A stretch of DNA of 64,000 nucleotides from Rubrivivax sp. (lineage in GTDB: Bacteria > Pseudomonadota > Gammaproteobacteria > Burkholderiales > Burkholderiaceae): NCBI GenBank assembly GCA_016790225.1, contig JAEUOZ010000007.1, forward strand, positions 62,001-126,000, given 5' to 3'. The notes under the pieces are model-generated. The model had not been told where the DNA came from, did no database searches, and saw only the letters and a list, made by a program, of their open reading frames with translations. Positions 8,874-17,156 of the stretch are shown piece after piece (position 1 is the first letter of the stretch; each line of letters opens with the position of its first letter). A program made the translations under genes and the position numbers.

Positions 8874-10114
8874 CAGCTCGACTCCATCGAACGTGAATAG
8901 GCAGCCACGTATTGCGGAACGATGACCCGCTCTGACCAGAGTGAAGCAGCGCGCTCGGCAGATGCCTGTCGCAGCCGCGACGCTGCCCCCCGGCTGCCAA
9001 GAACTCTGAGGACACCTTCCGCGAGGTCGGCAGGCTCGTAGGGCTTGGCCAGGTATCCGGTCACTTCGTGTTCCACCACTTCCGGCAGTCCGCAGCAGTT
9101 GAACGCCACAACCGGAGTCCCGCACGCCTGTGCTTCCGTGCCCATCTGCGGGAGGTTTTCGACTCTGGACGGTATGACCACGACGTCGACGGCACCGTAC
9201 AACAGTGCGAGGGCCGCGTCATCACCCAGACGACCAACGAAGTGGATGGGCATTCCAATGTCCGGAGGACGGCGAGGTTCGCGTTGACCCACAACCACTG
9301 CGCGAACCAGGGGCATTCTTGCCGAGACATGCCGCAGCGCCAGTTCGAGGAGATCCCACCCTTTTGCCAAGGCGCCACCGACGGCGCCGAACAGCACCAG
9401 TGGCGCCTCATCAGGAAGACTGAAGACCGCCCTGCCCAGACTCGCAGGCATGGGTCGATAGACCTGTGTAGGCAGCGGGTTGGGAATGATCTCGATCGGC
9501 CAGTCCCGAGCGATCACCGAGCGCGCAGCACAAGCCGCCAGCCAGGCGCTGGGACTGATCAGCCGTATCGGGCGCGTCCAGCTCTTCCGCTTGCGACGCC
9601 AGTTCCAGGCATCCAGATCGATCCCCGAGTGACCCGGTGGCCTGTTGTCCGGACGATAGCCGACAAGATAGCGTTCATCGTGTGAGGGTTCAGGGTGATG
9701 TTCCGTGCCGCAGAAGGGCCATGAGTCGTGTAGCGTCCACACCATGGGCTTGGTGATTCGACCAATGTCAGGAATGGACATCATCTCGCCGCACACCCAA
9801 TGCAGGTTGACAATGTCGCAGCTGTCTTCAGCGATTGCTCGGGCGTGGTTCGAAGGCCACAAGCCCAATGAGTGCGGCATGGGGTTTTGGCTTCGCTGCC
9901 AGCGCGACACCAGCCTGGCCGCTCGTGGCCGAAGAAAGGTTGACAGCCGAGCCACGGGATTCGAGTCCCCCTGCACGCGCCAATCTCCGCTCGAGCTGTG
10001 CGCAACCCGCATCCGGCTGTCGATACCTGTGCGAACCAGTGCCTGATGGAGGCGCCACGCAGCCCGTGCTGCGCCGCCCTCGCTGTCAGACTGGCTTACG
10101 ATCAAAGGCTGCAA
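8873..10114 (-). CDS. Glycosyltransferase family 4 (WcaC-like)
   Basis: This 413-residue GT-B protein begins with a nucleotide-free domain (SQSDSEGGAARAAWRLHQAL) typical of WcaC-like enzymes. It continues with MVWTLHDSWPFCGTEHH, VLFGAVGGALAKGWDLL, and the donor motif PSRVENLPQMGTEAQACG (E-x7-E region). The best start is TTG at 10114, because GGAG lies 6 nt upstream and no ATG is suitably placed. It lies 15 bp after the methyltransferase gene and overlaps the polymerase gene by 1 bp. Confidence 0.84.
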   Translation of the reverse strand: MQPLIVSQSDSEGGAARAAWRLHQALVRTGIDSRMRVAHSSSGDWRVQGDSNPVARLSTFLRPRAARLVSRWQRSQNPMPHSLGLWPSNHARAIAEDSCDIVNLHWVCGEMMSIPDIGRITKPMVWTLHDSWPFCGTEHHPEPSHDERYLVGYRPDNRPPGHSGIDLDAWNWRRKRKSWTRPIRLISPSAWLAACAARSVIARDWPIEIIPNPLPTQVYRPMPASLGRAVFSLPDEAPLVLFGAVGGALAKGWDLLELALRHVSARMPLVRAVVVGQREPRRPPDIGMPIHFVGRLGDDAALALLYGAVDVVVIPSRVENLPQMGTEAQACGTPVVAFNCCGLPEVVEHEVTGYLAKPYEPADLAEGVLRVLGSRGAASRLRQASAERAASLWSERVIVPQYVAAYSRSMESS

Positions 10115-10129
10115 GCGCCGCTCCGTTGA

Positions 10130-11059
10130 TCAGGTCAGCCGATATGCCGCGACGATGGTGTGGCCAGTCACGTCGCCGATCTCGACAGGTCCGGATGCTC
10201 TGCGAGCGGCAAGCCGACCGATCAGGCGCGCACGCCAACGCGTGTCCAGCAAGCGTTGGTCCAGGCCAGCGATGCCACGCAGCCGTCGCTCGATGACCGC
10301 ACGGCGCGCCCAGCTCTGATGCAGTTCCGAGACCGATTCCCTCTCGATGGACAACAGCTCTAGCCCGAAAAGGCGGCCGACGGCGCGCAAGGAACGTTCG
10401 TTCCAGTGGGAAACATGATGTGGCGGCATGTCCAGAATGTTGTTCTGAGCGAGTCCGCAGAGGCCATCGTGGTCGGGAACGGCCAGGATCAGCCGACCGA
10501 CACCCGGCTGCAATGCCGCAACGCAGGCCTGCAGAAAGCCCGCAGGGTCTTCCACGTGTTCGAGCACCTGGAACGATACGACGGCACTGTAGCGGCCCGC
10601 GTTGCTCCTGGAGTGGTCCTGAATGCTCTCCTTGAACAGTGAAACGCCTGCAAGGCGTGCCCTCTCTATGGCGACCGAATTGAACTCCAGGCCGCGGTAA
10701 CGCGCCGGCGTCACAAAGCGCGCAAATGCCGCCTTGCCCGAGCCCACTTCGAGCACTTCGCCGTGGGCTGGCAGCCATCGGGCCGCTACGGCGTACTCGG
10801 GCTTGTCATCGACGTAGTACCAGTCATGTTGCTGCAGCTGTTCGTATAGCTGCGGACCACCTGACTGCGCAGGGTTGAAGAATCGGAGTTCGCAGCCGCG
10901 GCAGTGCAAGTAGGCCAAGTCCTCCAGCGGTGACTCGAAGCGTATGCCATAGCTCTTGATCCAGGCCGATGAGACGGCAGAACCATCGATCTGTTCGACA
11001 AGGTGTATGTCGCGCCCGCGGCAGAGGGGGCAGGCCATCAAGGGGTGGGAATCAGTCAT
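10130..11059 (-). CDS. Class I SAM-dependent methyltransferase with N-terminal zinc-binding segment
   Basis: This 309-residue protein starts at ATG 11059. The N-terminus has two CxxC-like pairs (CPLCRGRD and HCRGCELRFF), typical of methyltransferases that carry a putative zinc-binding domain before the catalytic core. The core shows EVLEVGSGKAAF (SAM motif I), VSFQVLEHVEDP and GRLILAVPDHDG. Such enzymes act on nucleotide-linked or lipid-linked sugars in other loci. It overlaps the flippase gene by 8 bp. Confidence 0.8.
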   Translation of the reverse strand: MTDSHPLMACPLCRGRDIHLVEQIDGSAVSSAWIKSYGIRFESPLEDLAYLHCRGCELRFFNPAQSGGPQLYEQLQQHDWYYVDDKPEYAVAARWLPAHGEVLEVGSGKAAFARFVTPARYRGLEFNSVAIERARLAGVSLFKESIQDHSRSNAGRYSAVVSFQVLEHVEDPAGFLQACVAALQPGVGRLILAVPDHDGLCGLAQNNILDMPPHHVSHWNERSLRAVGRLFGLELLSIERESVSELHQSWARRAVIERRLRGIAGLDQRLLDTRWRARLIGRLAARRASGPVEIGDVTGHTIVAAYRLT

Positions 11060-12395
11060 GTTTGGTCTGGAGTGGGGCAAGCACTTCGGCGCGAAAGCGG
11101 ATCGCGTAAAGCAGCGGCACTGCGATGAGATAGCTGACGATCGTGCAGAGGACAACGCCCGGTGATCCCCATTGCTGAGCCATCAACAGCTTTAGGGGAA
11201 TGGAAAGCGCGCAGAAAACGATCACGGCGGCGACCTGTGGCTTTACCACATGGCAGCCATTGAGATACATGGAAGCGCAGGTCGCCGTCGCTTCCAGCGT
11301 GACCCACACGGCGAATGCGATGACCAGCAGCAGTGGCGCCGTCAGCGTTCCTCCTGTCCATGCGTCAAGCAACGGCCCGTGAAATGCCACCAAAAGCGCG
11401 GAGATGACGGCCGCCGTCACAAGAGTCCAGCGTAAGGAACGCACCAGCGTGCTTCGGATGAAGGACCGATCGCCTCGGGCGAAGGCATCCGCATAGGCGC
11501 CCCACAAAGGTTGATTCACCACGGCCAGCGGAACGCTGGCGAACATGAACAACCTCTGCACCACCGCGTAGATGGCGACCTGTGCGGCTCCCAGCGAAGT
11601 GCTGATGATCAGGCTATCGGCTCCCCAACCGATCAAGGTGCCAATCTGCAGCAGCAGAAAGAGGCTGCCTGTTCGCAGCAGTGTCGGCATCTCAGCGCGG
11701 GTGGACTGCCACCACTCTCTCGGCGGCAGCAGCCCCCGGAACGCGAGCACACCCAGCAGGAAGACGCCAGCGACGGCCTGCAAGCCGCTGGTGGCGGCCA
11801 GCAGCGCGGCAACACCCTGTGATTTGCCCGCGACAAGGATCAGGCCGACCAAGGCCATGAGTGATGCAAATGCGGAAGCCAGATGTGCAATGTGGGACTG
11901 TTGCAGGCCGAGGAAGATCTTCTGGATCCCGGAACTCACCAAGGTGGCAGCAAAAACAAGGGCCAGCACCACTGCAGCATGCCGAGCTTCTTGAACCAGC
12001 GCCTCGTCTGCGCGTCGAAGGACAGCCTCCCATGGCACGATAAGGGCAACTGCGGTGAGCAGCAGCCAGGCGACGAGCGCGATGACGAGCAGGCTGCCAA
12101 TGCCGCCAGTCACCGCGCGACGAAGCTGCGACTTGTCGCTTGATGCAGCGGCCATCGCCACGCGGTTGGTGAGTGCGTTGCCTACGCCAAGATCCATGAA
12201 GGACAGCATCGCCATCAAGCTCGACAGCAGCATCCAGGCTCCAAAGCGGTCTGCTCCCAGGTAGCCAACGGTCAGTTTGACGCTGGCAAACAGCAGTGCG
12301 ACTCCTGCCAACCGGCTCAAGACGTTGGCACCGGCTGCGAGGCGAACTCGACGAAACCGGAATCTGCTCGCTTCGACGTCCTCGGGACGGTTCAT
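11052..12395 (-). CDS. Polysaccharide flippase (Wzx/RfbX-type, MOP superfamily)
   Basis: This 447-residue protein has about 12 membrane segments with the MOP-superfamily layout: an N-terminal helix pair (RLAGVALLFASVKLTVGYLG), then FGAWMLLSSLMAMLSFMDLGVGNAL, which is typical of Wzx proteins. It would flip lipid-linked repeat units to the periplasm. I chose ATG 12395; a TTG at 12431 would give 12 more residues and overlap the wzz stop, so the start is uncertain. It lies between the chain-length gene and a methyltransferase gene in the operon. Confidence 0.86.
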   Translation of the reverse strand: MNRPEDVEASRFRFRRVRLAAGANVLSRLAGVALLFASVKLTVGYLGADRFGAWMLLSSLMAMLSFMDLGVGNALTNRVAMAAASSDKSQLRRAVTGGIGSLLVIALVAWLLLTAVALIVPWEAVLRRADEALVQEARHAAVVLALVFAATLVSSGIQKIFLGLQQSHIAHLASAFASLMALVGLILVAGKSQGVAALLAATSGLQAVAGVFLLGVLAFRGLLPPREWWQSTRAEMPTLLRTGSLFLLLQIGTLIGWGADSLIISTSLGAAQVAIYAVVQRLFMFASVPLAVVNQPLWGAYADAFARGDRSFIRSTLVRSLRWTLVTAAVISALLVAFHGPLLDAWTGGTLTAPLLLVIAFAVWVTLEATATCASMYLNGCHVVKPQVAAVIVFCALSIPLKLLMAQQWGSPGVVLCTIVSYLIAVPLLYAIRFRAEVLAPLQTKHD

Positions 12396-12427
12396 CGTGC
12401 TGTGCGAAACGTCCGCCAAACCAGCAC

Positions 12428-13603
12428 TCAACTGCCTGTCCGGATGGCCGCCTTGGCTCGGGCCAGGGTCTCGCTGTGCAGCGGGTCGAGCATGGCACGC
12501 CTGAACAGATGGACCCCTACGACGGCGACCAGAAGCACGCCAAAGCTGCCGGCCACGGCAGCGGCTGCGATGAAGCGTCGCTTGGGGCGCGAGCGCTTTT
12601 CGGGCACCTTGGCAGCATCGACAATCTGGATCAGTGCGCCTTCACGACTCTCGTCCAATCGGGCCAGCTCGTATTGCCGCGCCAGACCTTCCAGCAGCGT
12701 CTCCTGGTACTTGAACTCACGATAGCGGGCGATGTAGTCGGCGTTTGCCGAGTCTGCGTTTCCCGTCTCCATTCCGGCCAGTTGTCCACGCATCGAGGCC
12801 AGTGCGGCGAGCAGTTGCTGCACTTCAGGTGCCGAGTCCGTCAATGATCGGCGCAAGGCCTGCAACCTCACCTCCAATGAGGTGGTCTCCGCGCGCAATC
12901 GCGCGTAGCCCTCGGCGGAGGCTCTGGGTTCGGCCCGTAGAGATCCGGTGGAGAAACCGCTGCGTGCCAGTGCCTGCTGGGCTTCCGTGAGTGAATTGCG
13001 CGTCCGCTCGAGTTGTTGCTCGAAGAATGCCCTGCGCTGTTGGGCTTCAGTCAGCGTCAGAGTGGATGTCAGGCTCTTCAGCAAGTCAACATGTCTATTC
13101 GCCATGGCGGCCGCACGCTCGGGCGACACGTCATCGACTTCCACCGAGAGCAGGCCGTCACGCTTGCCGACATGGATCCGCACGCGCTCGCTCAAGTCTC
13201 GCAGTGCGTCGACCCTGAAGTCGGCCTTGTAGACTTCCTGCAACTTGAACTCATCGAGCAGTTTGTCGCGCACGGCCAAGGTCTGAAGCAGCGACGCATA
13301 CTGATCAGCAGGTGTTCGCAGGCCTGCTGCACCTGCTGCAAGTCCTCCCAGAGTGCCTCCGAGTGAGGCCAATGCGGCACTGCTGAGCGCACTCTGCTGC
13401 TGTTGTGGGGGCAGGAATGTCACTCCAGCCGTGTAGACCGGCTTGATCAGGTAGCTGGCACCAAAGGCAACAAGACCGGCGAGCAAGGGCACCACGACCA
13501 ATGAACGCCAGTGTCTGGCTATCGGTACCAGCAACTCGAGCGGACTCATTTCCTGATCATCATCCCGAGTGAACTCGGAAACAGGGATGGTTTCCTGTGA
13601 CAT
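12428..13603 (-). CDS. Wzz-family chain-length determinant protein
   Basis: This 391-residue protein has two membrane segments (about residues 37-55 and 345-365) around a periplasmic region rich in coiled-coil heptads (about 170-240 and 285-325). The N-terminal segment PVYTAGVTFLPP is typical of the Wzz domain. No Walker A tyrosine-kinase domain follows, so it is a kinase-less polysaccharide co-polymerase. It is the first gene of the ten-gene minus-strand operon, which is expected for a length regulator. Its promoter should lie in 13604-13909. Confidence 0.86.
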   Translation of the reverse strand: MSQETIPVSEFTRDDDQEMSPLELLVPIARHWRSLVVVPLLAGLVAFGASYLIKPVYTAGVTFLPPQQQQSALSSAALASLGGTLGGLAAGAAGLRTPADQYASLLQTLAVRDKLLDEFKLQEVYKADFRVDALRDLSERVRIHVGKRDGLLSVEVDDVSPERAAAMANRHVDLLKSLTSTLTLTEAQQRRAFFEQQLERTRNSLTEAQQALARSGFSTGSLRAEPRASAEGYARLRAETTSLEVRLQALRRSLTDSAPEVQQLLAALASMRGQLAGMETGNADSANADYIARYREFKYQETLLEGLARQYELARLDESREGALIQIVDAAKVPEKRSRPKRRFIAAAAVAGSFGVLLVAVVGVHLFRRAMLDPLHSETLARAKAAIRTGS

Positions 13604-13909
13604 GTCGTTAACAGACTTCAGATTGCAAGTAAGCCGTGCGCAAGGGGTTCCTCGTCGCTCAGGCGCAGTGAAGAGTCACACCCACTCGCCAACCTCTCTG
13701 TAGGCGGCCTCTTGATGGAGATCCAGCCAGCGTGATCGTGACGCCTTCGTGTCTGGATCAAGACTCGTTGAACCAGGGGCCCTTCTTGACCTCCCAGGAG
13801 TGTAGAAACCGAAGCGGCAGGAGACTTCTCGCGCGCCACTTTGCCGTGCGCACCAATCAGACGTGCTGGCGCGCATGACTTGGCGGCCCAACGAAAACTA
13901 GAATAGGTC
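13604..13909. other. Divergent intergenic region between wzz-like and wecA-like genes
   Basis: This stretch of about 300 bp holds no convincing gene on either strand. It must carry the promoters of the minus-strand EPS operon and of the plus-strand initiating transferase. A TAGAAT hexamer at 13899-13904 lies just before the ATG at 13910 and could be a -10 box giving a very short leader, but no -35 sits at a usual distance. I see no clear CCCC-N7-GGGG palindrome here, unlike near the PEP-CTERM genes. Confidence 0.4.
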
Positions 13910-15046
13910 ATGATCCTCATGCTCGCCGCTTTCGGAATCTCGCTGTTGGTGACGCTGGCCGTGGTCCGGACGCAAAACAGACAGCACTCCGCCTCCCTCG
14001 ACCACGATCTTAGCGGGCCTCAGAAGTTTCACGCGCATGCCGTGCCCCGTATCGGAGGCGTGGGGTTGCTTTCCGGGATAGTGACTGCCCTGTTCATCGG
14101 GTGGTTGCGCGGTGATCCAGCGGTCAGTCTTGGGGTATTGCTCGTTCTCTGTGGTTTGCCAGCATTCGCCGCAGGCTTGATGGAAGACCTGACCAAGCAG
14201 GTCAGCCCGGCGCGCAGACTGTTTTTCACAGCTGTTTCTGCCGCACTTGCCGGCATCATTCTTGATTCGCTCATCACTCGGACAGCAATTCCGGGACTGG
14301 ATACCTTGGCCGCGTTCACTCTGGGCGCCTTTGCCATCACGGTCTTTGCTGTGGCCGGGGTCGCAAATGCGATCAACATCATCGACGGCTTCAATGGTTT
14401 GGCGTCGATGTGTGGCGTGTTGATACTTGCGACTCTGGCCTATGTCGCCTTTCAAGCCGGAGATCCCATGTTGGCCTCATTGTGCCTGCTGGCGATTGGC
14501 GCTTTGCTGGGCTTCTTTGTCTGGAATTTCCCGGCTGGCTTGATCTTTCTGGGAGACGGAGGCGCCTACTTCCTGGGATTCTTCATTGCCGAGATTGCCG
14601 TCCTCCTGCTCCATCGAAATCCAACGGTGTCTCCGATGCTGGCTTTGCTGGTGTGCATCTACCCCATCTTCGAGACGGTCTTCTCAATCTATCGACGGCG
14701 CTTCATCAGGGACGTCCCGCCAAGCATGCCCGATGGGATTCACCTGCACTCCCTGATCTATCGGCGCTTGCTCAAAGGGGCCGTTGGCTCAGAAGAAGCC
14801 AAAGCATTGGCCAGGCGCAATTCGATGACTTCTCCTTACTTGTGGTTGTTGTGCATGACCTCCCTCGCGCCCTCCATGCTGTTCTGGGACAACACGGCGG
14901 CCCTGACTGTCTGCATCATTCTGTTCGTTGTGGCCTACATCGTTGTCTATTGGCGAATCGTCCGCTTCAAGACGCCGCGCTGGATGATCATGCATCGAAG
15001 TCGGCGAAATGAGCGAACTTCGGGCAAGGGAAAGACGCCGACCTGA
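13910..15046 (+). CDS. WecA/MraY-type undecaprenyl-phosphate sugar-1-phosphate transferase
   Basis: This 378-residue integral membrane protein has about 10-11 helices. It carries the family signatures: PRIGGVGLL, an acidic pair in GLMEDLTKQ (usually DD), NAINIIDGFNGLA and FLGDGGAYFLGF. The HIHLS-type loop reads PDGIHLHSLIYRR, in place for the C-terminal His motif. It starts EPS synthesis by moving a sugar-1-phosphate from a UDP-sugar to undecaprenyl phosphate at the cytoplasmic membrane. It is divergent from the main EPS operon. Donor sugar (GlcNAc or another HexNAc) is not determined. Confidence 0.88.
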   Translation: MILMLAAFGISLLVTLAVVRTQNRQHSASLDHDLSGPQKFHAHAVPRIGGVGLLSGIVTALFIGWLRGDPAVSLGVLLVLCGLPAFAAGLMEDLTKQVSPARRLFFTAVSAALAGIILDSLITRTAIPGLDTLAAFTLGAFAITVFAVAGVANAINIIDGFNGLASMCGVLILATLAYVAFQAGDPMLASLCLLAIGALLGFFVWNFPAGLIFLGDGGAYFLGFFIAEIAVLLLHRNPTVSPMLALLVCIYPIFETVFSIYRRRFIRDVPPSMPDGIHLHSLIYRRLLKGAVGSEEAKALARRNSMTSPYLWLLCMTSLAPSMLFWDNTAALTVCIILFVVAYIVVYWRIVRFKTPRWMIMHRSRRNERTSGKGKTPT

Positions 15047-15051
15047 ATCTC

Positions 15052-15080
15052 AGACGAACGACCACCTTCGTTCGTCTTCT
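15052..15080. terminator. Hairpin between convergent wecA-like and SLBB genes
   Basis: GACGAACGA (15053-15061) pairs perfectly with TCGTTCGTC (15068-15076) around a 6-nt loop, extended by an A-T pair, and is followed by TTCT. It starts 6 bp after the wecA-like stop. The T-run is weak, so termination efficiency is uncertain. Confidence 0.55.
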
Positions 15081-15146
15081 CGAGGGCCGTCCGATCCCGT
15101 TCTCTCCCGTGCCGGGCGGCCGTGACCATCCGCCCAAGGGCTGTCA

Positions 15147-17039
15147 TCAATTGCTGAGTGTCTTGATCGCCGCCAGTCCCAGGCCGAACTGCGAAAGGAT
15201 CTGGGTCCAGTCCTTCAGGCGCTGGGTGAAGGTGGTCTTGTCCATCTCTTCCGGCACGAAGACCGTGTCTCCGGGCAGGGCGGGCAACTCGCCCAGTGCT
15301 GCGTCACCGCCGCCCAGCCAGCCGCCCTTTCGCTGCCGATCGCTCACCACGCTGCCATTGGCGCGGATGACGAAGATGCTTTGCGGATCAGCGCCGCGCG
15401 TGGGGCCACCGGCCAGGCGCAGGTAGTAGTCGATGCGGCGCTGGTCGGCATAAAGGTAGCTGCCCCCGTTGAACACGCTGCCAAAGACACCCACGGTGGT
15501 CGGGCGTGCAGGAATGAAGAGGCGGTCACCGTCCTCCAGCGCCAAGTTGGGCAGCATTGGCGAGACCGGGTCGATCTGCAGGACGATCCGGCCAGTGGGG
15601 CGGATCGTTCTCAGCCGATCCACGAGCCGGTTGGTGCCCTGGCCGCGCGCCGTGGCGGCGGCGGCTTCCTCGGCGTTGGACGTGCGCTGCGTGGCCGCGG
15701 CGCGGGCCAGTTCGGTCTCCAGATCACGCAACGCGCGATCGTAGTTTTCCTGCTGGGTGCTGCGCACGCTTTCGCGATTGAACTCGGTGCCGAAGATATA
15801 GGCCGAAACCGTGAGCCCGCCGGCCGCCCGCAAGGCGTCTTCCACCGAACTCCCTGCGGGCAGAACGTACTCTCCGGGCTTCAGCACTTCGCCTTCCACC
15901 CGCACACGCTTGTTCTGCCGCTCCACCGGCAGCGCGGCATCCACGGCGCTGAAGACGCGGATCACATCGCCGCTCGTGGGCTTGGATGCCAGCCCGCCGG
16001 GCAGGGCGACCTGGACAATGCGGATGTCGTTGCGGTCATCCAGGCGCTCGATGGCCAGGCGTGTGCGGTCTGCCACGGCGGTAAAGCCGCCGGACATGCG
16101 CAGCAGATCCTCGAAGCTCTCGGTGGGCTTGAGTTCGAAGACGGCCGGCTTGTTGACGCTGCCGATCAGGCCGACCTGCGGCCCGACGGCGCTGATGTGG
16201 ATGACGTCCTCGGCCTGCAGCGTGCGGTCATTGCTGTTGTCGCCCTTGACCAGCAGGTCGTACAGGTCGTAGGTGCTGACCACGCGCCCGGCGCGGCGCA
16301 GCTGGATGTTGCGGAAGCTCCCCGCCGCCGAAGGCCCGCCCGCGCGGATCACGGCATTCACGATGGTCGAAAGGCCGCCCACGCTGTAGGAGCCCGGCCG
16401 CTCGACGAAGCCCGTGACATACACGCGGATCTGGCGCATGCGCCAGAGCGACACATTGAGTTGAAAGTTACGGAAGACCTGCCCGACGCGCTGGGTCAGC
16501 AGCGCGTTGAGATCCGCAAAGCGGGTTCCGGCGACCAGCACGCTGCCCACCCGGGGAATCGCGATCTGACCCGCGCGATCGACGACCAGGCGCAGTTCGG
16601 CGTCGACCGAGCCCCACAAGGTGAGCTGCAGCTCATCGCCAGCCGCGACCACATAGTCCGGCGGGATGCGCGCCGCGCCGTCCTGGCCTGCGACCGGCAG
16701 CCACTCGGCAATGAGTTCGGATCCCAGGCGCCGCACGCCGTCGGGATCGTTGGATGCCTGGCCTGCCAGGCGCCGCACGAACAGCTCGAAATCACCAGGC
16801 CGTGCCGGGCGCGCGCGCACGGGCGGCTCTTCGACGCTCGGCGCGCGGGGGGCGCGGTCCAGATCAGCCCCCGGTTGACGCAGGCGAACGGGGCCGCCAC
16901 CCGCCGCCGGATCCGCCGCAGCAGCCCCTGCAGCGGCCGTCTGCGCCGGTGCCTCAAGCCCGGCCAGACCCAGGCAGGCCAGCAGCATCAGCGGTCGGAT
17001 CAAGCGGCCGGCGAGGCCCCCCAGGCGGGACACGAACAT
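15147..17039 (-). CDS. Outer-membrane polysaccharide export protein, poly-export plus SLBB domains (Wza-like)
   Basis: This 630-residue protein starts at ATG 17039 with a signal peptide ending about EAPAQ (residue 33). A Pro/Arg-rich linker precedes the polysaccharide-export domain (PPDYVVAAGDELQLTLWGSVD, about 125-145), then several SLBB domains (examples: VYVTGFVERPGSYSV, VRVEGEVLKPGEYVLPAG, VGVFGSVFNGGSYLY). The family forms the outer-membrane or periplasmic channel through which EPS leaves. It is longer than Wza because of extra SLBB repeats. A CLGLAG segment looks like a lipobox but its -2 residue is poor, so signal peptidase I cleavage is preferred. It probably works with the Wzz-like protein. 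Confidence 0.9.
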   Translation of the reverse strand: MFVSRLGGLAGRLIRPLMLLACLGLAGLEAPAQTAAAGAAAADPAAGGGPVRLRQPGADLDRAPRAPSVEEPPVRARPARPGDFELFVRRLAGQASNDPDGVRRLGSELIAEWLPVAGQDGAARIPPDYVVAAGDELQLTLWGSVDAELRLVVDRAGQIAIPRVGSVLVAGTRFADLNALLTQRVGQVFRNFQLNVSLWRMRQIRVYVTGFVERPGSYSVGGLSTIVNAVIRAGGPSAAGSFRNIQLRRAGRVVSTYDLYDLLVKGDNSNDRTLQAEDVIHISAVGPQVGLIGSVNKPAVFELKPTESFEDLLRMSGGFTAVADRTRLAIERLDDRNDIRIVQVALPGGLASKPTSGDVIRVFSAVDAALPVERQNKRVRVEGEVLKPGEYVLPAGSSVEDALRAAGGLTVSAYIFGTEFNRESVRSTQQENYDRALRDLETELARAAATQRTSNAEEAAAATARGQGTNRLVDRLRTIRPTGRIVLQIDPVSPMLPNLALEDGDRLFIPARPTTVGVFGSVFNGGSYLYADQRRIDYYLRLAGGPTRGADPQSIFVIRANGSVVSDRQRKGGWLGGGDAALGELPALPGDTVFVPEEMDKTTFTQRLKDWTQILSQFGLGLAAIKTLSN

Positions 17040-17057
17040 GAAAACCCTTGTCGAAAG

Positions 17058-17074
17058 CCCCCTCTGCGTGGGGG
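17058..17074. promoter_or_regulatory. CCCCC-N7-GGGGG palindrome upstream of the SLBB export gene
   Basis: Five C and five G flank the 7-nt core TCTGCGT, 18 bp before the ATG of the export gene. Its spacing equals the CCCC-N7-GGGG sites found upstream of the PEP-CTERM genes at 55-58 kb. It could be an operator or simply a hairpin in the leader. Confidence 0.35.
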
Positions 17075-17156
17075 AAACCGGTGCACAGGGCGCGGATTCT
17101 AGTGGTCGGATTTCACGCTTCCGGGGGTTGCGCCTTGCCGGGCGGATAATCGCCGG

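Noticed and set aside
16960..17039. Lipoprotein signal in the SLBB export protein
   Set aside because: The -2 position before Cys is Leu and an APAQ signal peptidase I site follows; evidence for lipidation is weak.
15381..17102. Long open frame on the plus strand opposite the SLBB export gene
   Set aside because: It is the antisense of a gene with clear domains; its composition is arginine/alanine rich and lacks any family motif. High GC content keeps such frames open.
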